Assembly (NCBI RefSeq): GCF_017498545.1
Contig: NZ_CP071793.1
Span: 620,001-684,000 of the forward strand
Direction of reading: 5' to 3'
Origin: Sulfidibacter corallicola
Lineage (GTDB): Bacteria; Acidobacteriota; Holophagae; Acanthopleuribacterales; Acanthopleuribacteraceae
DNA length: 64,000 nucleotides
In this document: in pieces, positions 1-10,345 of the stretch
Layout: the number at the start of each line of letters is the position of its first letter
Numbering within the stretch: position 1 is the stretch's first letter
Program-made: the position numbers and the translations under genes
Notes under the pieces: generated by a model
The model's database searches: none
Told to the model about the DNA's origin: nothing
What the model saw: only the letters and a program-made list of their open reading frames with translations

Positions 1-3000
1 CCGGGTCGAACTTTTTCTCGGGTGCGGCGGTCGTGCCGCTCGCTTTGGTACTTAGGTTGCGCCAGTCGATTTCGGCGACGAGGTATTCGGCCAAGGCCGA
101 GACATTGGGATAATCGAACGTGGCCGTGGCGTAAAGCGCGATGCTCAGTGTTTGCTCAATTTCGTTGTAGAGCCGCGTCGCCAGAACCGAGTCCATCCCC
201 ATCTCGAAGAAACCGCGTTCCCAATCGGGCGGCGCGTCCATCGGCAATTCGAGCAACGCGACCACCTTTTGGCTAAGAAATTCCTGCATCAATTCGATGC
301 GCTCAGCGCTGGGGGCTGCAGCCATGTCGCGCAAAACACGGCTGCCAGGGTCGGCGTTTTGCGAGCCGTCGTCCGCGCTGTCGGGATCGGTGCTCGCGGT
401 GACCTCGGCCTTTGCCTCCAGGTCCAGCGTCGGCATGTCCATGTCGTTGCGGTCGATCAGCCAATAGCGATCGCGGCGGAACGGGTAATTGGGAAGCGCG
501 ATGCGGTTGGCCGCAGGGCCGTGCCAAAGCGCGCGCCAATCGATGTGAGTACCTTGCACCCAAGCACGGGCGGTCTGAGCGGTTGATGCGGCGTTTGGCA
601 CGGTTGTGTCGTGCTGTGCATCGGAAAACCAGGGGCCGTCTTCGTGGTTTGCATTGCCAGCGATGAAGCGATCGAGGGCAGTTAGCGCTTGCGCGCAGGT
701 GGCGGCGGTCCAAGCGAGTCGATGGTTCATGGCCTCACGACTGGTTTGCAGCGTCCAAGCGACATGTTGCAGCCAGTGCTCGGCTTGGGGTTGGGCTGCT
801 CGGGCGGTGATCACCGCGCGCAGATCTCGAGCCTGCCGCCGAAGGGCTTGTGGTTCTTTGGCGGACAGGCAAAAGACGCGTTCCACGCCGCTTTGGGGCG
901 GTGCTTCGATGGGTGCTTGCGGCGCTTCTTCAACGATCATATGGACGTTGACGCCGCCGACGCCAAACGAGCTGATGCCGGCGCGACGCGGCAGCGTCCG
1001 GCCGTTTTTCCGGCGGGTCGGCCAGGCTTGGGATGAGAGCGCCACGTCAAACGGTGTTTGGGTAAAGTCGATGTTGGGGTTAAGTGCTCTGCCAAATAGC
1101 GGCGAGGGCACCAACGTGGTGTGTTTAAGTTGCAGCAGGACTTTGGTTAGCTGGGAAATGCCGGCTGCGGCCTCGGCATGGCCGATATTGGCTTTGACCG
1201 AACCGATGGTGCAGCGTTCGCCGGAACCCCCCACCGGTGCGATCGCTTCGGTCAAACCCTGAACCTCGATGGGGTCGCCGAGTTTTGTGCCGGTCCCGTG
1301 GGCTTCGACATAACCGATGGTGTCGGCTGCAACGCCGGCCCGCTGTAACGCCTGTTTGACTAAATCGGCTTGGGCGTTGGGGTTGGGGACGGTGTAGCCG
1401 TGGGTGCGGCCGTCGTGGTTAACGGCGCTGCCGAGAATACAACCATAAATGCGGTCGCGGGCGGCGAGTGCGTCCGAGAGCGGTCGCAACAGGACCGAAC
1501 CAACGGCTTCGGCGGGCACATAGCCGTCGCCGCCCTCACCGAAGGCGTGGCAATGCCCGCTGCTGGATCCTGCCTGCGCCGCACCCAAGGTAAAATACTT
1601 GCTGGGGTGAATCGAGAGATTGACCCCGCCGGCCAAGGCCCAGCGACATTCGCCATTGCGAATGCTTTCGCAAGCGAGATGAAGCGCATACAGGGACGAT
1701 GAACACGCGGTATCGACGGCCAGACTGGGCCCACTCAGGTTGAGGCTGTAGGAAACCCGGTTGGCAACGGAAAACAATTGCGAATTGACCGGACAGGCTT
1801 CTCCCTTAGCCAGTTCCACGGCCGAGAAGAGCTGATAATTGTTGAAGGTGACACCGACGAAGACGCCGACTGGTGCGCGTCGGTCTGCATCGCTGGGATC
1901 GGCAAGTGTGCTGGGCGCATAACCGGCATCTTCGAAACAGTGCCAGGCTGTTTGCAGGAACAATCGCTCCTGCGGGTCCATGTAGCGCGCTTCCAACGGC
2001 GAAATTTTGAAAAATTGCGGATCGAAACAGTCGACATCCTCGAGAAAACCGCCCCAGCGGCATGATGTAGCGACTTCGTCGTAGGCGTACTTGCGCCAGT
2101 CCCATCGTTCGCGCGGTATTTCGGTTACGCAGTCTCGACCGCTGCGCAAATTTTCCCAGAAGGTATCCAGGTCGGGTGCCATCGGGTAACGGCCGCTGAG
2201 GCCGACGATTGCCATGGATTCCGTGATCCGCGCCTGCGCGGCGGGATCGACGGCCGCCAGGTGGATCGCTGCCAATTGATCCTTCCGCTCAACGGCGGAA
2301 ACCGGGCGCTGGTTCGGCAGCCATGTGACGCCAGACGTTTTCGTTAAATGATCGGCAAGGGCACGCAGTGTTTTGTGAGAAAAGAACAAGGTACTGGGCA
2401 ACTTAGGCAGGTGCTTTTTGAGCGCGCCATTAAGGCGTTCGATCAACATCGAATCCATGCCCAACTCATCGTAACCGGCATCGACATCGAGCTTTTGCCG
2501 GGGCCACTTGAGCATGTCACTGACAAACGTTTTCAGGTAATCCAACACGGCTTCGGCGTCTTCGGTTTTCGCGGCCGGCTTCGTCGCCCGAACGCTGTTT
2601 GCCTCGGCGGCGGCGCTTTTCTGGTTAGCCGTGCCGACCGCCGTTTCGGGTTTTGTCGGAGACCCAGGTGCCTCGCACGTTGCCTCGGTGATCGCGGGTA
2701 ACCAGTAGTGTTCTTTGGCGAAGGAGTAGGCGGGCAAGGGGACACGGCGACGGGAACGATTCATCGCTAGACCCGACCAGTCAATCGGAGTGCCGCTAAC
2801 CCATGTTCGGGCAAGTGCACGAGGCGAATCATCATGGTGTTGTCGCCCCGGCGGTTCGCTGTCGCGTGCGACAAGGGCCTGGAAACAATCGTTCGACGGT
2901 TTGTCGGCGAGGAACGCTTCGATTTCGGCGATGCATTGGTCGCGATGGGTTGCGGTAAAGGCCATGCGGGCCCGCATCGGTTCGCGACCCACCTGCAGGG

Positions 3001-6000
3001 TGTAGGCGATGTCGGCCAAATAATCTTCGTCGCCTGTCGTCTTGAAGTAGTCGCGCATTGCTGTTGCAACCCGCCTAAGGCTTGCTTCATCGCGGGCGGA
3101 AAGCGGGAAGATCAGTGGTTGATCGGGCGTTTCGTGCGCCGAGGTTTGTGGGGGGGCCTCTTCGACGATGACGTGGGCATTGGTGCCGCCAATACCGAAG
3201 CTGCTAATGCCGGCGCGGCGCAAGGAGGCACGACCCGCTCGATCGCGGCCTGGCGGCCACTGTACAGGGTCGCGATGCATGAAAAAGGGCGAATCGCTCA
3301 AGTCAACATAGGGATTGAGATTCTCCAGATGAATATTGCCTGGTAGGGTTTTGTGCCGCAAGGCCAGCAAGATCCGCAAGAGACCGGCGATCCCGGCGGC
3401 CGGTTCCAAATGGCCGACACTCGATTTAATCGTGCCCAAGGCGATACGGGCGGCCGGTGTCCCGGGAAAGTCGCGGCTGAGGTTGACAAAAGCTCGTTTG
3501 AGCCCGTTGATTTCGAGGGGATCGCCGAGTTTGGTACCGGTCCCGTGGACTTCGATGGCGCCGATGGTGGCCGGATCGATGTGGTTGCGACGATACGCTT
3601 CTTCGATTAACGCCGCCTGTGCGGTGGGATTGGGGACCGTTGGCGAACTGGCGCGGCCACCGTGGTTGACGGCCGAGGCGAGGAGGGTTGCGCGGATGCA
3701 ATCGCCGTCTTCCATGGCTTGGGACAGGGGTTTCAGTAACAGAGCCGCAACGCCTTCACCGCGCACGTACCCGTCGGCTTTCGCGTCGAAACTTTTGCAG
3801 CGGTGGCTGGGGGAAAGTGCACCACTGTTGGCGACCGCCTGGTGAACGTGCGGGTCGAGGATTAAACTGACGCCGCCCACCAAGGCCGTGTCGCACTCGC
3901 CGCGTTGCAGGGCGGTCAGCGCGCGATGAACCGCGACAAGCGAACTGGAACATGCGGTATCGATGGATTCGCTCGGTCCCTTGAAGTTGAGGAAAAACGA
4001 CACGCGGTTGGCGAGCATGAAGGAGAATTGCAGCGGGTTGGCACCGGCACGGTCACAAAGGCGCACATAATCGCCGTTGGTTGCGCCGACAAAGACGCCC
4101 GTTCGACCCTCGGCCAGGCGGCTGGGTCGGTAACCGGCGGCTTCGATAGCGTGCCACGCGGTTTGCAGGAACAGGCGCAGTTGGGGATCCATTTGCTCGG
4201 CTTCGAGAGGTGAGATATTGAAGAAAGCGGGATCGAAACAGGCGACCTCGTCGAGCAGGCCGGCCCAGCCGTACGCGCGACCGTCCTCGGCGGGGTAGTC
4301 GGCGCTGGACCAGCGCGACCGGGGGATGGCGCCGATCAGGTCACGGCCAGAAATCAGGTTGTCCCACAGACTGTCGAGATCGGGCGAGCCGGGCAGCACA
4401 GCGGCCATGCCGACGACGGCAACGGCTTGCGAGCTGGCAGGGGCTGGGGTAGCCGCGGCGACGCTCGGTTGGGGGACGTTGACAGCCCGAGCGGGTGGGA
4501 CGGTCCTTGTGCCGGCGGATGCTGTGGCGCCCGCCGGGTCGCGTGCCGGGAATGCCGGCAGCCTTTCAGGAACCGTCGTTGCCGGAGAAGGGGTGGTTTT
4601 CCCAGTTGGTGTTGGCGTGGTGAAATGCGGCTGCAATAACACCGCGTGTTTTTGCCACAACGCTTCAGCCATGGCCGCCAAGGTATCGTGATCGAAGAAT
4701 AAATCGGGGGTCAAGTCCAAATGGTAGCGTTGGTTGAGGCGGTGCGCCAGTTCGGTGAAACTCATGGAATCGAAACCGTATTCGGTAATGTGGCGGGTTG
4801 GGTTGACCCGGTCGGGATCGATCTGGAGCAGGTCGACGACCAACCGACGCAACTGACGGGCAAAATCCGCAAACCCCGAGCCTGATTCCTGGTTGTGGCG
4901 GTATGGGGACGACGCGGTGTTGCCCGGAGGCTGACTTGAAAAGTAAGTATTTGATTCGTTATGGCTTGACGCGTTACAGCCTGCGGAGTCGTGGGCCTGG
5001 TGATCGGGATTGGGCGGGTTGGTGGTCGTTTGCTTTGAGTGGCGGGCGCCCAGCGCGTCGGCGATTCTTGCGCGTTCGCCGTACAAGACCATGCAGGCCG
5101 TCGCTTCGATGTTCTCGATCGCGGTGAGCAAGGCCAGGCCGAGGTCCCCGGGCAGTGGGTGGATACCGACCTCGTCAGCCAATTGTCGGCGTGCTACGGC
5201 GGGCAACTGCATGCCTCCGTCCTGCCACAGCGGCCAGCCGATGCAACGACAAAAGCCCCGGCGAAGGCCCATTTCCCGTTGTTGCTCGCGCCAATTGGCA
5301 AAGTGGTTGAGGAAATCGTTGGCGTAACCGTAATCGGCCTGGCCGGCAAAACCCAACCAAGCCGTTGTTGAACCGTAAAGCAGGAAAAAGTCGAGGGGTT
5401 GGTCCCGCGTGGCTTGATCGAGGAGCACGGTGCCGGCGAGCTTGGGGGCCAGAACCGCTTGGACCACCGGCGCCGAATCATTGCCGAGTCGCCGTTCCCC
5501 GGCATTGCCGGCACAGTGAAACACACCGTGGAGCGGGCCGTAATAGGCCTGAATCTCTTGGATTAAGCGCTCGCTCGCCTCGGCTTCGGCCAAATCGGCT
5601 TGAACGTAAACCGCACGGCCACCCAAATCCTCCAATTCCGCAATCGTGGCGTGGACGGCGCTGGTATGCGGGCGGCGACCGCACAGGACCAAATTCGGGC
5701 GGTATTTTCCGGCGAGGTATCGCGCAAGAACCAGCCCCAGGCCACCGAGCCCGCCGCTGATCAGGTAGGTTCGTTCCGGCTGCAGCCAATCCCCGCGATC
5801 GAGCGCCGGTTGCGGTACTGCCGTCAACCGCGCGACACGGCGTCGGCCGGTAAAGTCGACCACCGGCTCGAAATCGCACGAGGCTTCCTTTTCCAGCGTT
5901 TCGATTAAGGCGGTGTCGGCGGTACGCAACGGTTTGGGGCTGAGTAGCAGGCGCAGGCGGATTCTTGAGCTTTCGGCCGCGAGGCCGCGGGCCAACCCGA

Positions 6001-9000
6001 TCAACGCACCAAGGCAAGGATCGTCGGCCGCTTGTGCGCTCGGCCAAATCACCAGAATCAGGCAGTTGGCGGTTTCAATTTTCAGCAGGGCTCGCAACAG
6101 GGCGCTGATGCGTCGATGAACCTGATAGAGATCAGCACACGCCACGTCGTCGCACCACCCATTGGCAGGCTGCAACAAGGCGGCATCAAGCAGCACGACC
6201 CGGTGGTTTGCGAGTTGGGCGACGAGCTCGGCGTAGGGCGAGCGGTCGCTTTTGGCCACGCGGTGGTTGGGATTCCCGTCGCTCGCGTCGGATGGGTTGC
6301 CGGCGGGTTCCTCGAGTGTGTCGGGCTCGATCGCCAGCCAAGTGCGACCGCTCGAATCCTGCTCGCGGCATGCTTGACCTTCTGCCGCGGCCACCACGGC
6401 TGCGACCTGGTAGCCGGCCGGCGTCGTCTGCGTCGCCGTGGCGATTTGATCGGTCCATGATGATTGATAGAGACACAATTCGCGATCTGTTTCGGTTTTC
6501 TCGGACGACCGGTACGTATTGGGTGGGTCGTTGCCCAAAAGCGCAGGATTGAGCGGACGCAAGACAAAGTCATGCATGGCGAACAGCGGTTGGCCCTGTT
6601 CGTCCAACAACCAGGCTGAAAACTTACGACGTTGCTCGCCGGATTTGGCGGCGTTTTCGCCAGGGGTGATGTAAACGAAATGCGGTGTGCCGCGCTGGTC
6701 GAACACGTCGAAACTTGCAAGGCTGTAGGGGAGGTAGACGGCACGGCTGTCAAACCCGGTCGCGAAGCCGAGTGCGGCCATCGCCTGGAACGCGCCGTCG
6801 AACAGGGTCGGGTGATAACCGAAGTGGTCCTGGGTATGGCGTAGGTCCGCCAACAGGCTTACGTGTGCCAAGGCTTCGGTACCGTCGCTGTAAAAAGCAT
6901 CCATGCCTTTGAAGCGGGAACCCAGCCGGCCGCCGTTTGCGATGACCCGCGCGTAATAGCTTTCGGCGCGTTGGCGACCGCCTTCCATGCGGCCGTTGAT
7001 TTCGCACAAGTCGAATTGCGGCAATTGTTTGGCTTCCTCGCTGTCGCGCAGCAGGACCTGGCCGCGGGCGTGTACCTGCTCGTCGCCGTTGCCGTGTGAA
7101 ATCAGGGCGAACGCCGGGTTCCACACGCCGTGACTGGAGGGTTCCAGTCGTATGCCGACATCGGTGTGGTCGCCGATCAGCAAGGGCGTGGCCCAAGACA
7201 GGGCCTTGAAGCAGGCGATTTCTCGGTGGGGTGCCACTGCCGCCACGGCTCGACGCACCAATTCGAACGTCATCACACCGGGCAACATTCCGCCGTGGTC
7301 TTGGATGTAAAAGGTCTCGCCGCTCAAGCGCTGCCAATGGACGTGACCGGCCGAGTGGGCCGCCGTTTGGCCTGGGGCGGTTGTCGGCTGTTCGAGCGCG
7401 ATCGACGGCGGGTCCAGCCAATATCTGCGGCGTTGGAATGGGTACGTCGGTAGGTCCAGTGTGCGGTAGGGGCCCGCGTTAAACAGTGCTGCGAAATCAA
7501 TTGGGCGACCCGCGTTATAGCGCGCCGCCCAAGCGGCCGGTTCAGATCCGCCGAGTGTGCCACTGGGTTCGATTTCGGCTGCGATGCCGGTTTGGTCGCT
7601 ATCGGCGGTTGGTTCGTTTGGAAACGGGTTGTCCTGCCGGACTTCGTTTTCGTCGACCCAACGTGCAAGCTGGCGACTTAGCTGCGATGCCGCGTCGGCT
7701 AAGAAGCAGATTCGCGCTTCCTCAAAGTGCGGGCGCCGGCAAGCCCGGGTGAAGGCGATGTCGGCGATCGTTGCTTCCTCGGTCTGGACGTGATGTTGCA
7801 GCCAATCGCACATCTCGGTGACTTGAGCCCGCAAGGCGGCCTCGCTGCGGGCCGAAAACGGCACCAAATAGGGGCCATCGGTTTGGCGCTCCGGGGCCTT
7901 GAACCTGGGCGGTTCCTCAAAAATGAGGTGGGCGTTGGTACCGCTGAATCCGAAGGAACTGACTGCCGCGCGCAGCTTTTGACCCGCGACCCTGGGCCAG
8001 GGACGCGTCTCGCGACAAACCTCAAAAGGCGATGTGTCGAAGTCGATATGCGGGTTGGGCTGGTTAAAACCGAGTGACGGGACCAGCGTGCGGTGCTTCA
8101 GGCACAACATTAATTTGAAAACACCGGCCATGCCCGCGGCCGTGGCCGTATGGCCGATATTGGTTTTAACCGAGCCGATAGCTGCCGTTTTCGCGCCTGT
8201 ATCGTCCGTGCCGAAAACCTGGCTCAAGGCATCGACTTCGATGGGATCGCCCAGCTTGGTGGCGGTCCCATGCGCTTCGACATAGCCCACTTGTCTTGGC
8301 TCGAGTCCGGCATCGGCATAGGCGTCGCGCAGCACCGCGATTTGTGCGCGACTGCTGGGCGCGGTGATGCCGTTGGTGCGGCCGTCTTGATTGACGGCGC
8401 TGCCGCGCAGCACCGCGAGAATCGGGTCGCCGTCGGCCTGGGCCGCCGCCAATCGTTTCAGCAGGACCACGCCCACGCCTTCCCCGGGAACAAACCCATT
8501 GGCGTCGGCATCGAAAGTACGGCAACGACCGTCAATCGAAAGCATGTTGGCATTGCTGGCCATAATGTGGAAGTACGGTGTGGTGTAGAGAAACACGCCG
8601 CCGGCCAAAGCCATACGGCAGTCACCGCCGAGAATCGCGCGTTTGGCCTGGTGAATGGCCACCAGGGACGAAGAGCAGGCGGTGTCAATCGCTATGGCCG
8701 GACCCTTCAAGTCGAGAAAATAGGCGATGCGGGCCGGTGCAATCGACGTCGTGTTTCCGGTCCACGAGTAAGCATGGAGTTTGGTGCCTTCGGGTTGTAA
8801 CTCGGTGTAGTCGCCCTTGGCGATGCCCGCAAAAACGCCGCAGTCCAGGCCGGCGGCTCGGCCCGCGTAACCGCCGCGTTCCAGTGCCTGCCAACAACTT
8901 TCCAGCAGGAGCCGATGTTGCGGATCGGCGAATTGCGCTTCGCGACCCGACATATCGAAAAATTCGGCGTCGAAACCCGCGATGTCTTTAAGGAAACCGC

Positions 9001-10345
9001 CGTATTTGCAATAGCTGGTGTTGGGTGTGGCGCGTTGTGGGTCGTAACAGTGCTCGTGCGGCCAGCGCGTGATTTCACTGATCGCGTGGCGACCCTCGCG
9101 CAACAATTGCCAAAATGAATCATCGCTTTCACCACCGGGAAAGCGACCGGCCATCGCGATCACCGCCACCGCATCGTCGGGCTCGGGTTGCGGTTCGCGA
9201 TCGATCACAGCCGTTTTGGGTGTGGCTGCTTGGGCCGTCGGCGCTGCTGTTTGGACGACGACTTTGCCGATATTGGCGCGTTGGGCCAGGGCGCGGTAGG
9301 CCTCTTCGAGTTGTTCGAAGGGGAAGGTCTGGAAAATCGTCGGTTGGATGTCGCCGTTGCTGAGGGTTTCCATCATGCAATCGAGGTAACGACGCAGGCG
9401 TGCCGGTTTTTGACGGGCCAAGAGACCCAAGTCGACCGAGAAAAAGGCCTGGTTGGCGGTCCAGTGCGAGAGCGCGACGGGGGACGTGGTGCGCAAACCG
9501 GTCATGGCTATTTCAAACCATCGTCCACCCGGCGCCAACAGGTTGGCGGCTTGTTGGAGTGTTTCACCGGCCAAGGTATCCAGCACGACGTCGACCCCGC
9601 GACCTTGGGTCAAGCGCGCCACTTCTGCGACCAGGTCCTGTTCGCAGTAGTTGATGCCGTGGTCGACACCGATTGATGCCAAATACGCCAATTTTTGCGG
9701 TGAGCCGGCGGTGGCGATAATCTTGGCGCCGACACGACGGGCCATTTGTACCGCGATGAGACCGACACCGCCCGCCGCGGTTTGGATCAAAATGGTTTCG
9801 TCGGCCTCCAAGCGCGCCAGTTCAAAGACATGATACGCGGTCAGGAACACCATTGGAAAGGCACAAGCGGCTTCGAAAGACACCGCATCGGGGAGATTGA
9901 CCACTTGGCTTCGGTCGAGACAAACCCATTCGGCGTGGCCGCCCATTTGCGGGCCCATCAAGCCGAGTACGCGGTCGCCGCGTTTGAAGTCGTCCACCTC
10001 GGCTCCGACTTCAACGACTTCGCCGGCGATCTCCAAGCCGGGCGTGAAGGGGTAATCGGGCATGTTGGGATAAAGGCCCTGGACGCACAATAAGTCGGCG
10101 AAATTAAGCGAAAAGGCGCGAACCGAAATACCAACTTGGCGGCCGGCCGGAGCGGTGACCTGAATGGGTTGCAGGTTGAGGCCGTCCAACTCCTGTGGGC
10201 CGTTCAAAAGCAGGGCGCGGGGCCCTTCGACACCCGTCGACCCCGGCGGCGGGTCGTCGGCGGCCAAGCGGCGTGCGGCCTCGGCCGGGCTCAACGTTCC
10301 ACGTTGCACCATTTCGAATATTTTGCGGCGATCGTCATGTCTCAT
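1..10345 (-). CDS. PKS-C: trans-AT polyketide synthase, 3' end outside window (ER / KS-DH-KR-ACP / KS-ACP / KS-ACP...)
   Basis: Open frame from ATG at 10345-10343 to the window edge with no stop, giving at least 3,448 residues; the C-terminus is missing. Domains read from the translation: ER about 38-365 (AAGGVG at 190-195), KS 393-820 (Cys557), DH about 1000-1270, KR (GGLGGLG from 1531), ACP (Ser1860), KS from 1975 (Cys2132), ACP (Ser2632), KS from 2711 (Cys2881), ACP (Ser3386). Each KS is followed by the short post-KS linker ending in a PTYPF..RYW-like signature and never by an acyltransferase, the hallmark of trans-AT synthases. It starts 11 bases after the stop of PKS-B with a well-placed AAGGA, so it is probably translationally coupled to it. 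Opening a protein with an ER suggests that it completes chemistry begun on PKS-B. The family call is secure; the product is unknown. Confidence 0.95.
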   Translation of the reverse strand, partial: MRHDDRRKIFEMVQRGTLSPAEAARRLAADDPPPGSTGVEGPRALLLNGPQELDGLNLQPIQVTAPAGRQVGISVRAFSLNFADLLCVQGLYPNMPDYPFTPGLEIAGEVVEVGAEVDDFKRGDRVLGLMGPQMGGHAEWVCLDRSQVVNLPDAVSFEAACAFPMVFLTAYHVFELARLEADETILIQTAAGGVGLIAVQMARRVGAKIIATAGSPQKLAYLASIGVDHGINYCEQDLVAEVARLTQGRGVDVVLDTLAGETLQQAANLLAPGGRWFEIAMTGLRTTSPVALSHWTANQAFFSVDLGLLARQKPARLRRYLDCMMETLSNGDIQPTIFQTFPFEQLEEAYRALAQRANIGKVVVQTAAPTAQAATPKTAVIDREPQPEPDDAVAVIAMAGRFPGGESDDSFWQLLREGRHAISEITRWPHEHCYDPQRATPNTSYCKYGGFLKDIAGFDAEFFDMSGREAQFADPQHRLLLESCWQALERGGYAGRAAGLDCGVFAGIAKGDYTELQPEGTKLHAYSWTGNTTSIAPARIAYFLDLKGPAIAIDTACSSSLVAIHQAKRAILGGDCRMALAGGVFLYTTPYFHIMASNANMLSIDGRCRTFDADANGFVPGEGVGVVLLKRLAAAQADGDPILAVLRGSAVNQDGRTNGITAPSSRAQIAVLRDAYADAGLEPRQVGYVEAHGTATKLGDPIEVDALSQVFGTDDTGAKTAAIGSVKTNIGHTATAAGMAGVFKLMLCLKHRTLVPSLGFNQPNPHIDFDTSPFEVCRETRPWPRVAGQKLRAAVSSFGFSGTNAHLIFEEPPRFKAPERQTDGPYLVPFSARSEAALRAQVTEMCDWLQHHVQTEEATIADIAFTRACRRPHFEEARICFLADAASQLSRQLARWVDENEVRQDNPFPNEPTADSDQTGIAAEIEPSGTLGGSEPAAWAARYNAGRPIDFAALFNAGPYRTLDLPTYPFQRRRYWLDPPSIALEQPTTAPGQTAAHSAGHVHWQRLSGETFYIQDHGGMLPGVMTFELVRRAVAAVAPHREIACFKALSWATPLLIGDHTDVGIRLEPSSHGVWNPAFALISHGNGDEQVHARGQVLLRDSEEAKQLPQFDLCEINGRMEGGRQRAESYYARVIANGGRLGSRFKGMDAFYSDGTEALAHVSLLADLRHTQDHFGYHPTLFDGAFQAMAALGFATGFDSRAVYLPYSLASFDVFDQRGTPHFVYITPGENAAKSGEQRRKFSAWLLDEQGQPLFAMHDFVLRPLNPALLGNDPPNTYRSSEKTETDRELCLYQSSWTDQIATATQTTPAGYQVAAVVAAAEGQACREQDSSGRTWLAIEPDTLEEPAGNPSDASDGNPNHRVAKSDRSPYAELVAQLANHRVVLLDAALLQPANGWCDDVACADLYQVHRRISALLRALLKIETANCLILVIWPSAQAADDPCLGALIGLARGLAAESSRIRLRLLLSPKPLRTADTALIETLEKEASCDFEPVVDFTGRRRVARLTAVPQPALDRGDWLQPERTYLISGGLGGLGLVLARYLAGKYRPNLVLCGRRPHTSAVHATIAELEDLGGRAVYVQADLAEAEASERLIQEIQAYYGPLHGVFHCAGNAGERRLGNDSAPVVQAVLAPKLAGTVLLDQATRDQPLDFFLLYGSTTAWLGFAGQADYGYANDFLNHFANWREQQREMGLRRGFCRCIGWPLWQDGGMQLPAVARRQLADEVGIHPLPGDLGLALLTAIENIEATACMVLYGERARIADALGARHSKQTTTNPPNPDHQAHDSAGCNASSHNESNTYFSSQPPGNTASSPYRHNQESGSGFADFARQLRRLVVDLLQIDPDRVNPTRHITEYGFDSMSFTELAHRLNQRYHLDLTPDLFFDHDTLAAMAEALWQKHAVLLQPHFTTPTPTGKTTPSPATTVPERLPAFPARDPAGATASAGTRTVPPARAVNVPQPSVAAATPAPASSQAVAVVGMAAVLPGSPDLDSLWDNLISGRDLIGAIPRSRWSSADYPAEDGRAYGWAGLLDEVACFDPAFFNISPLEAEQMDPQLRLFLQTAWHAIEAAGYRPSRLAEGRTGVFVGATNGDYVRLCDRAGANPLQFSFMLANRVSFFLNFKGPSESIDTACSSSLVAVHRALTALQRGECDTALVGGVSLILDPHVHQAVANSGALSPSHRCKSFDAKADGYVRGEGVAALLLKPLSQAMEDGDCIRATLLASAVNHGGRASSPTVPNPTAQAALIEEAYRRNHIDPATIGAIEVHGTGTKLGDPLEINGLKRAFVNLSRDFPGTPAARIALGTIKSSVGHLEPAAGIAGLLRILLALRHKTLPGNIHLENLNPYVDLSDSPFFMHRDPVQWPPGRDRAGRASLRRAGISSFGIGGTNAHVIVEEAPPQTSAHETPDQPLIFPLSARDEASLRRVATAMRDYFKTTGDEDYLADIAYTLQVGREPMRARMAFTATHRDQCIAEIEAFLADKPSNDCFQALVARDSEPPGRQHHDDSPRALARTWVSGTPIDWSGLAMNRSRRRVPLPAYSFAKEHYWLPAITEATCEAPGSPTKPETAVGTANQKSAAAEANSVRATKPAAKTEDAEAVLDYLKTFVSDMLKWPRQKLDVDAGYDELGMDSMLIERLNGALKKHLPKLPSTLFFSHKTLRALADHLTKTSGVTWLPNQRPVSAVERKDQLAAIHLAAVDPAAQARITESMAIVGLSGRYPMAPDLDTFWENLRSGRDCVTEIPRERWDWRKYAYDEVATSCRWGGFLEDVDCFDPQFFKISPLEARYMDPQERLFLQTAWHCFEDAGYAPSTLADPSDADRRAPVGVFVGVTFNNYQLFSAVELAKGEACPVNSQLFSVANRVSYSLNLSGPSLAVDTACSSSLYALHLACESIRNGECRWALAGGVNLSIHPSKYFTLGAAQAGSSSGHCHAFGEGGDGYVPAEAVGSVLLRPLSDALAARDRIYGCILGSAVNHDGRTHGYTVPNPNAQADLVKQALQRAGVAADTIGYVEAHGTGTKLGDPIEVQGLTEAIAPVGGSGERCTIGSVKANIGHAEAAAGISQLTKVLLQLKHTTLVPSPLFGRALNPNIDFTQTPFDVALSSQAWPTRRKNGRTLPRRAGISSFGVGGVNVHMIVEEAPQAPIEAPPQSGVERVFCLSAKEPQALRRQARDLRAVITARAAQPQAEHWLQHVAWTLQTSREAMNHRLAWTAATCAQALTALDRFIAGNANHEDGPWFSDAQHDTTVPNAASTAQTARAWVQGTHIDWRALWHGPAANRIALPNYPFRRDRYWLIDRNDMDMPTLDLEAKAEVTASTDPDSADDGSQNADPGSRVLRDMAAAPSAERIELMQEFLSQKVVALLELPMDAPPDWERGFFEMGMDSVLATRLYNEIEQTLSIALYATATFDYPNVSALAEYLVAEIDWRNLSTKASGTTAAPEKKFDP
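2..2215 (-). other. PKS-C module C3: KS-ACP, continues off the window
   Basis: The KS starts at residue 2711 with Cys2881 (VDTACSSS), HGTGT and NIGH. It has an insert with extra Ala/Asp residues before the GVFVG segment, and the conserved GEG is replaced by AEA (VPAEAVG). The following ACP has Ser3386 in MGMDSV. The reading frame is still open at base 2, so further domains must lie beyond the left edge. Confidence 0.85.
2324..4423 (-). other. PKS-C module C2: minimal KS-ACP
   Basis: The KS starts at residue 1975 with Cys2132 (DTACSSS), HGTGT and a KSSVGH third motif, all catalytic residues present. It is followed only by the post-KS linker and an ACP with Ser2632 in LGMDSM. No KR, DH, CMT or ER lies between. 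If it elongates, the beta-keto group would remain or be changed by a trans-acting enzyme. Confidence 0.87.
4637..9169 (-). other. PKS-C module C1: KS-DH-KR-ACP
   Basis: The KS begins at residue 393 and has Cys557 in DTACSSS, a His in HGTAT (normally HGTGT) and an intact NIGH, so it is probably condensing. The DH retains Asp1183 and Gln in FDGAFQ, but its first motif is contracted: His1017 is followed directly by GGMLPG, about four residues shorter than HxxxGxxxxP. The KR has GGLGGLG from 1531 and the Ser/Tyr/Asn set ending DYGYAN, so it looks active. The ACP attachment serine is Ser1860 in YGFDSM. The expected output is a beta-hydroxyl, or an alkene if the shortened DH still works. Confidence 0.85.
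9251..10234 (-). other. N-terminal enoylreductase domain of PKS-C
   Basis: Residues about 38-365 form a medium-chain dehydrogenase/reductase-type enoylreductase. The NADPH-binding glycine motif AAGGVGLIAVQ starts at residue 190, preceded by a GroES-like part (GLEIAGEVVEVG, then GDRVLGLMGP). Such domains reduce an enoyl-ACP to the saturated acyl chain. In cis-AT modules the ER sits between DH and KR. Here it stands alone at the protein N-terminus, before a KS, so its substrate is most likely the chain on the last ACP of PKS-B or on its own downstream ACP. Residues 6-28 just before it form a short amphipathic element that also occurs at both termini of PKS-B. Confidence 0.88.
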
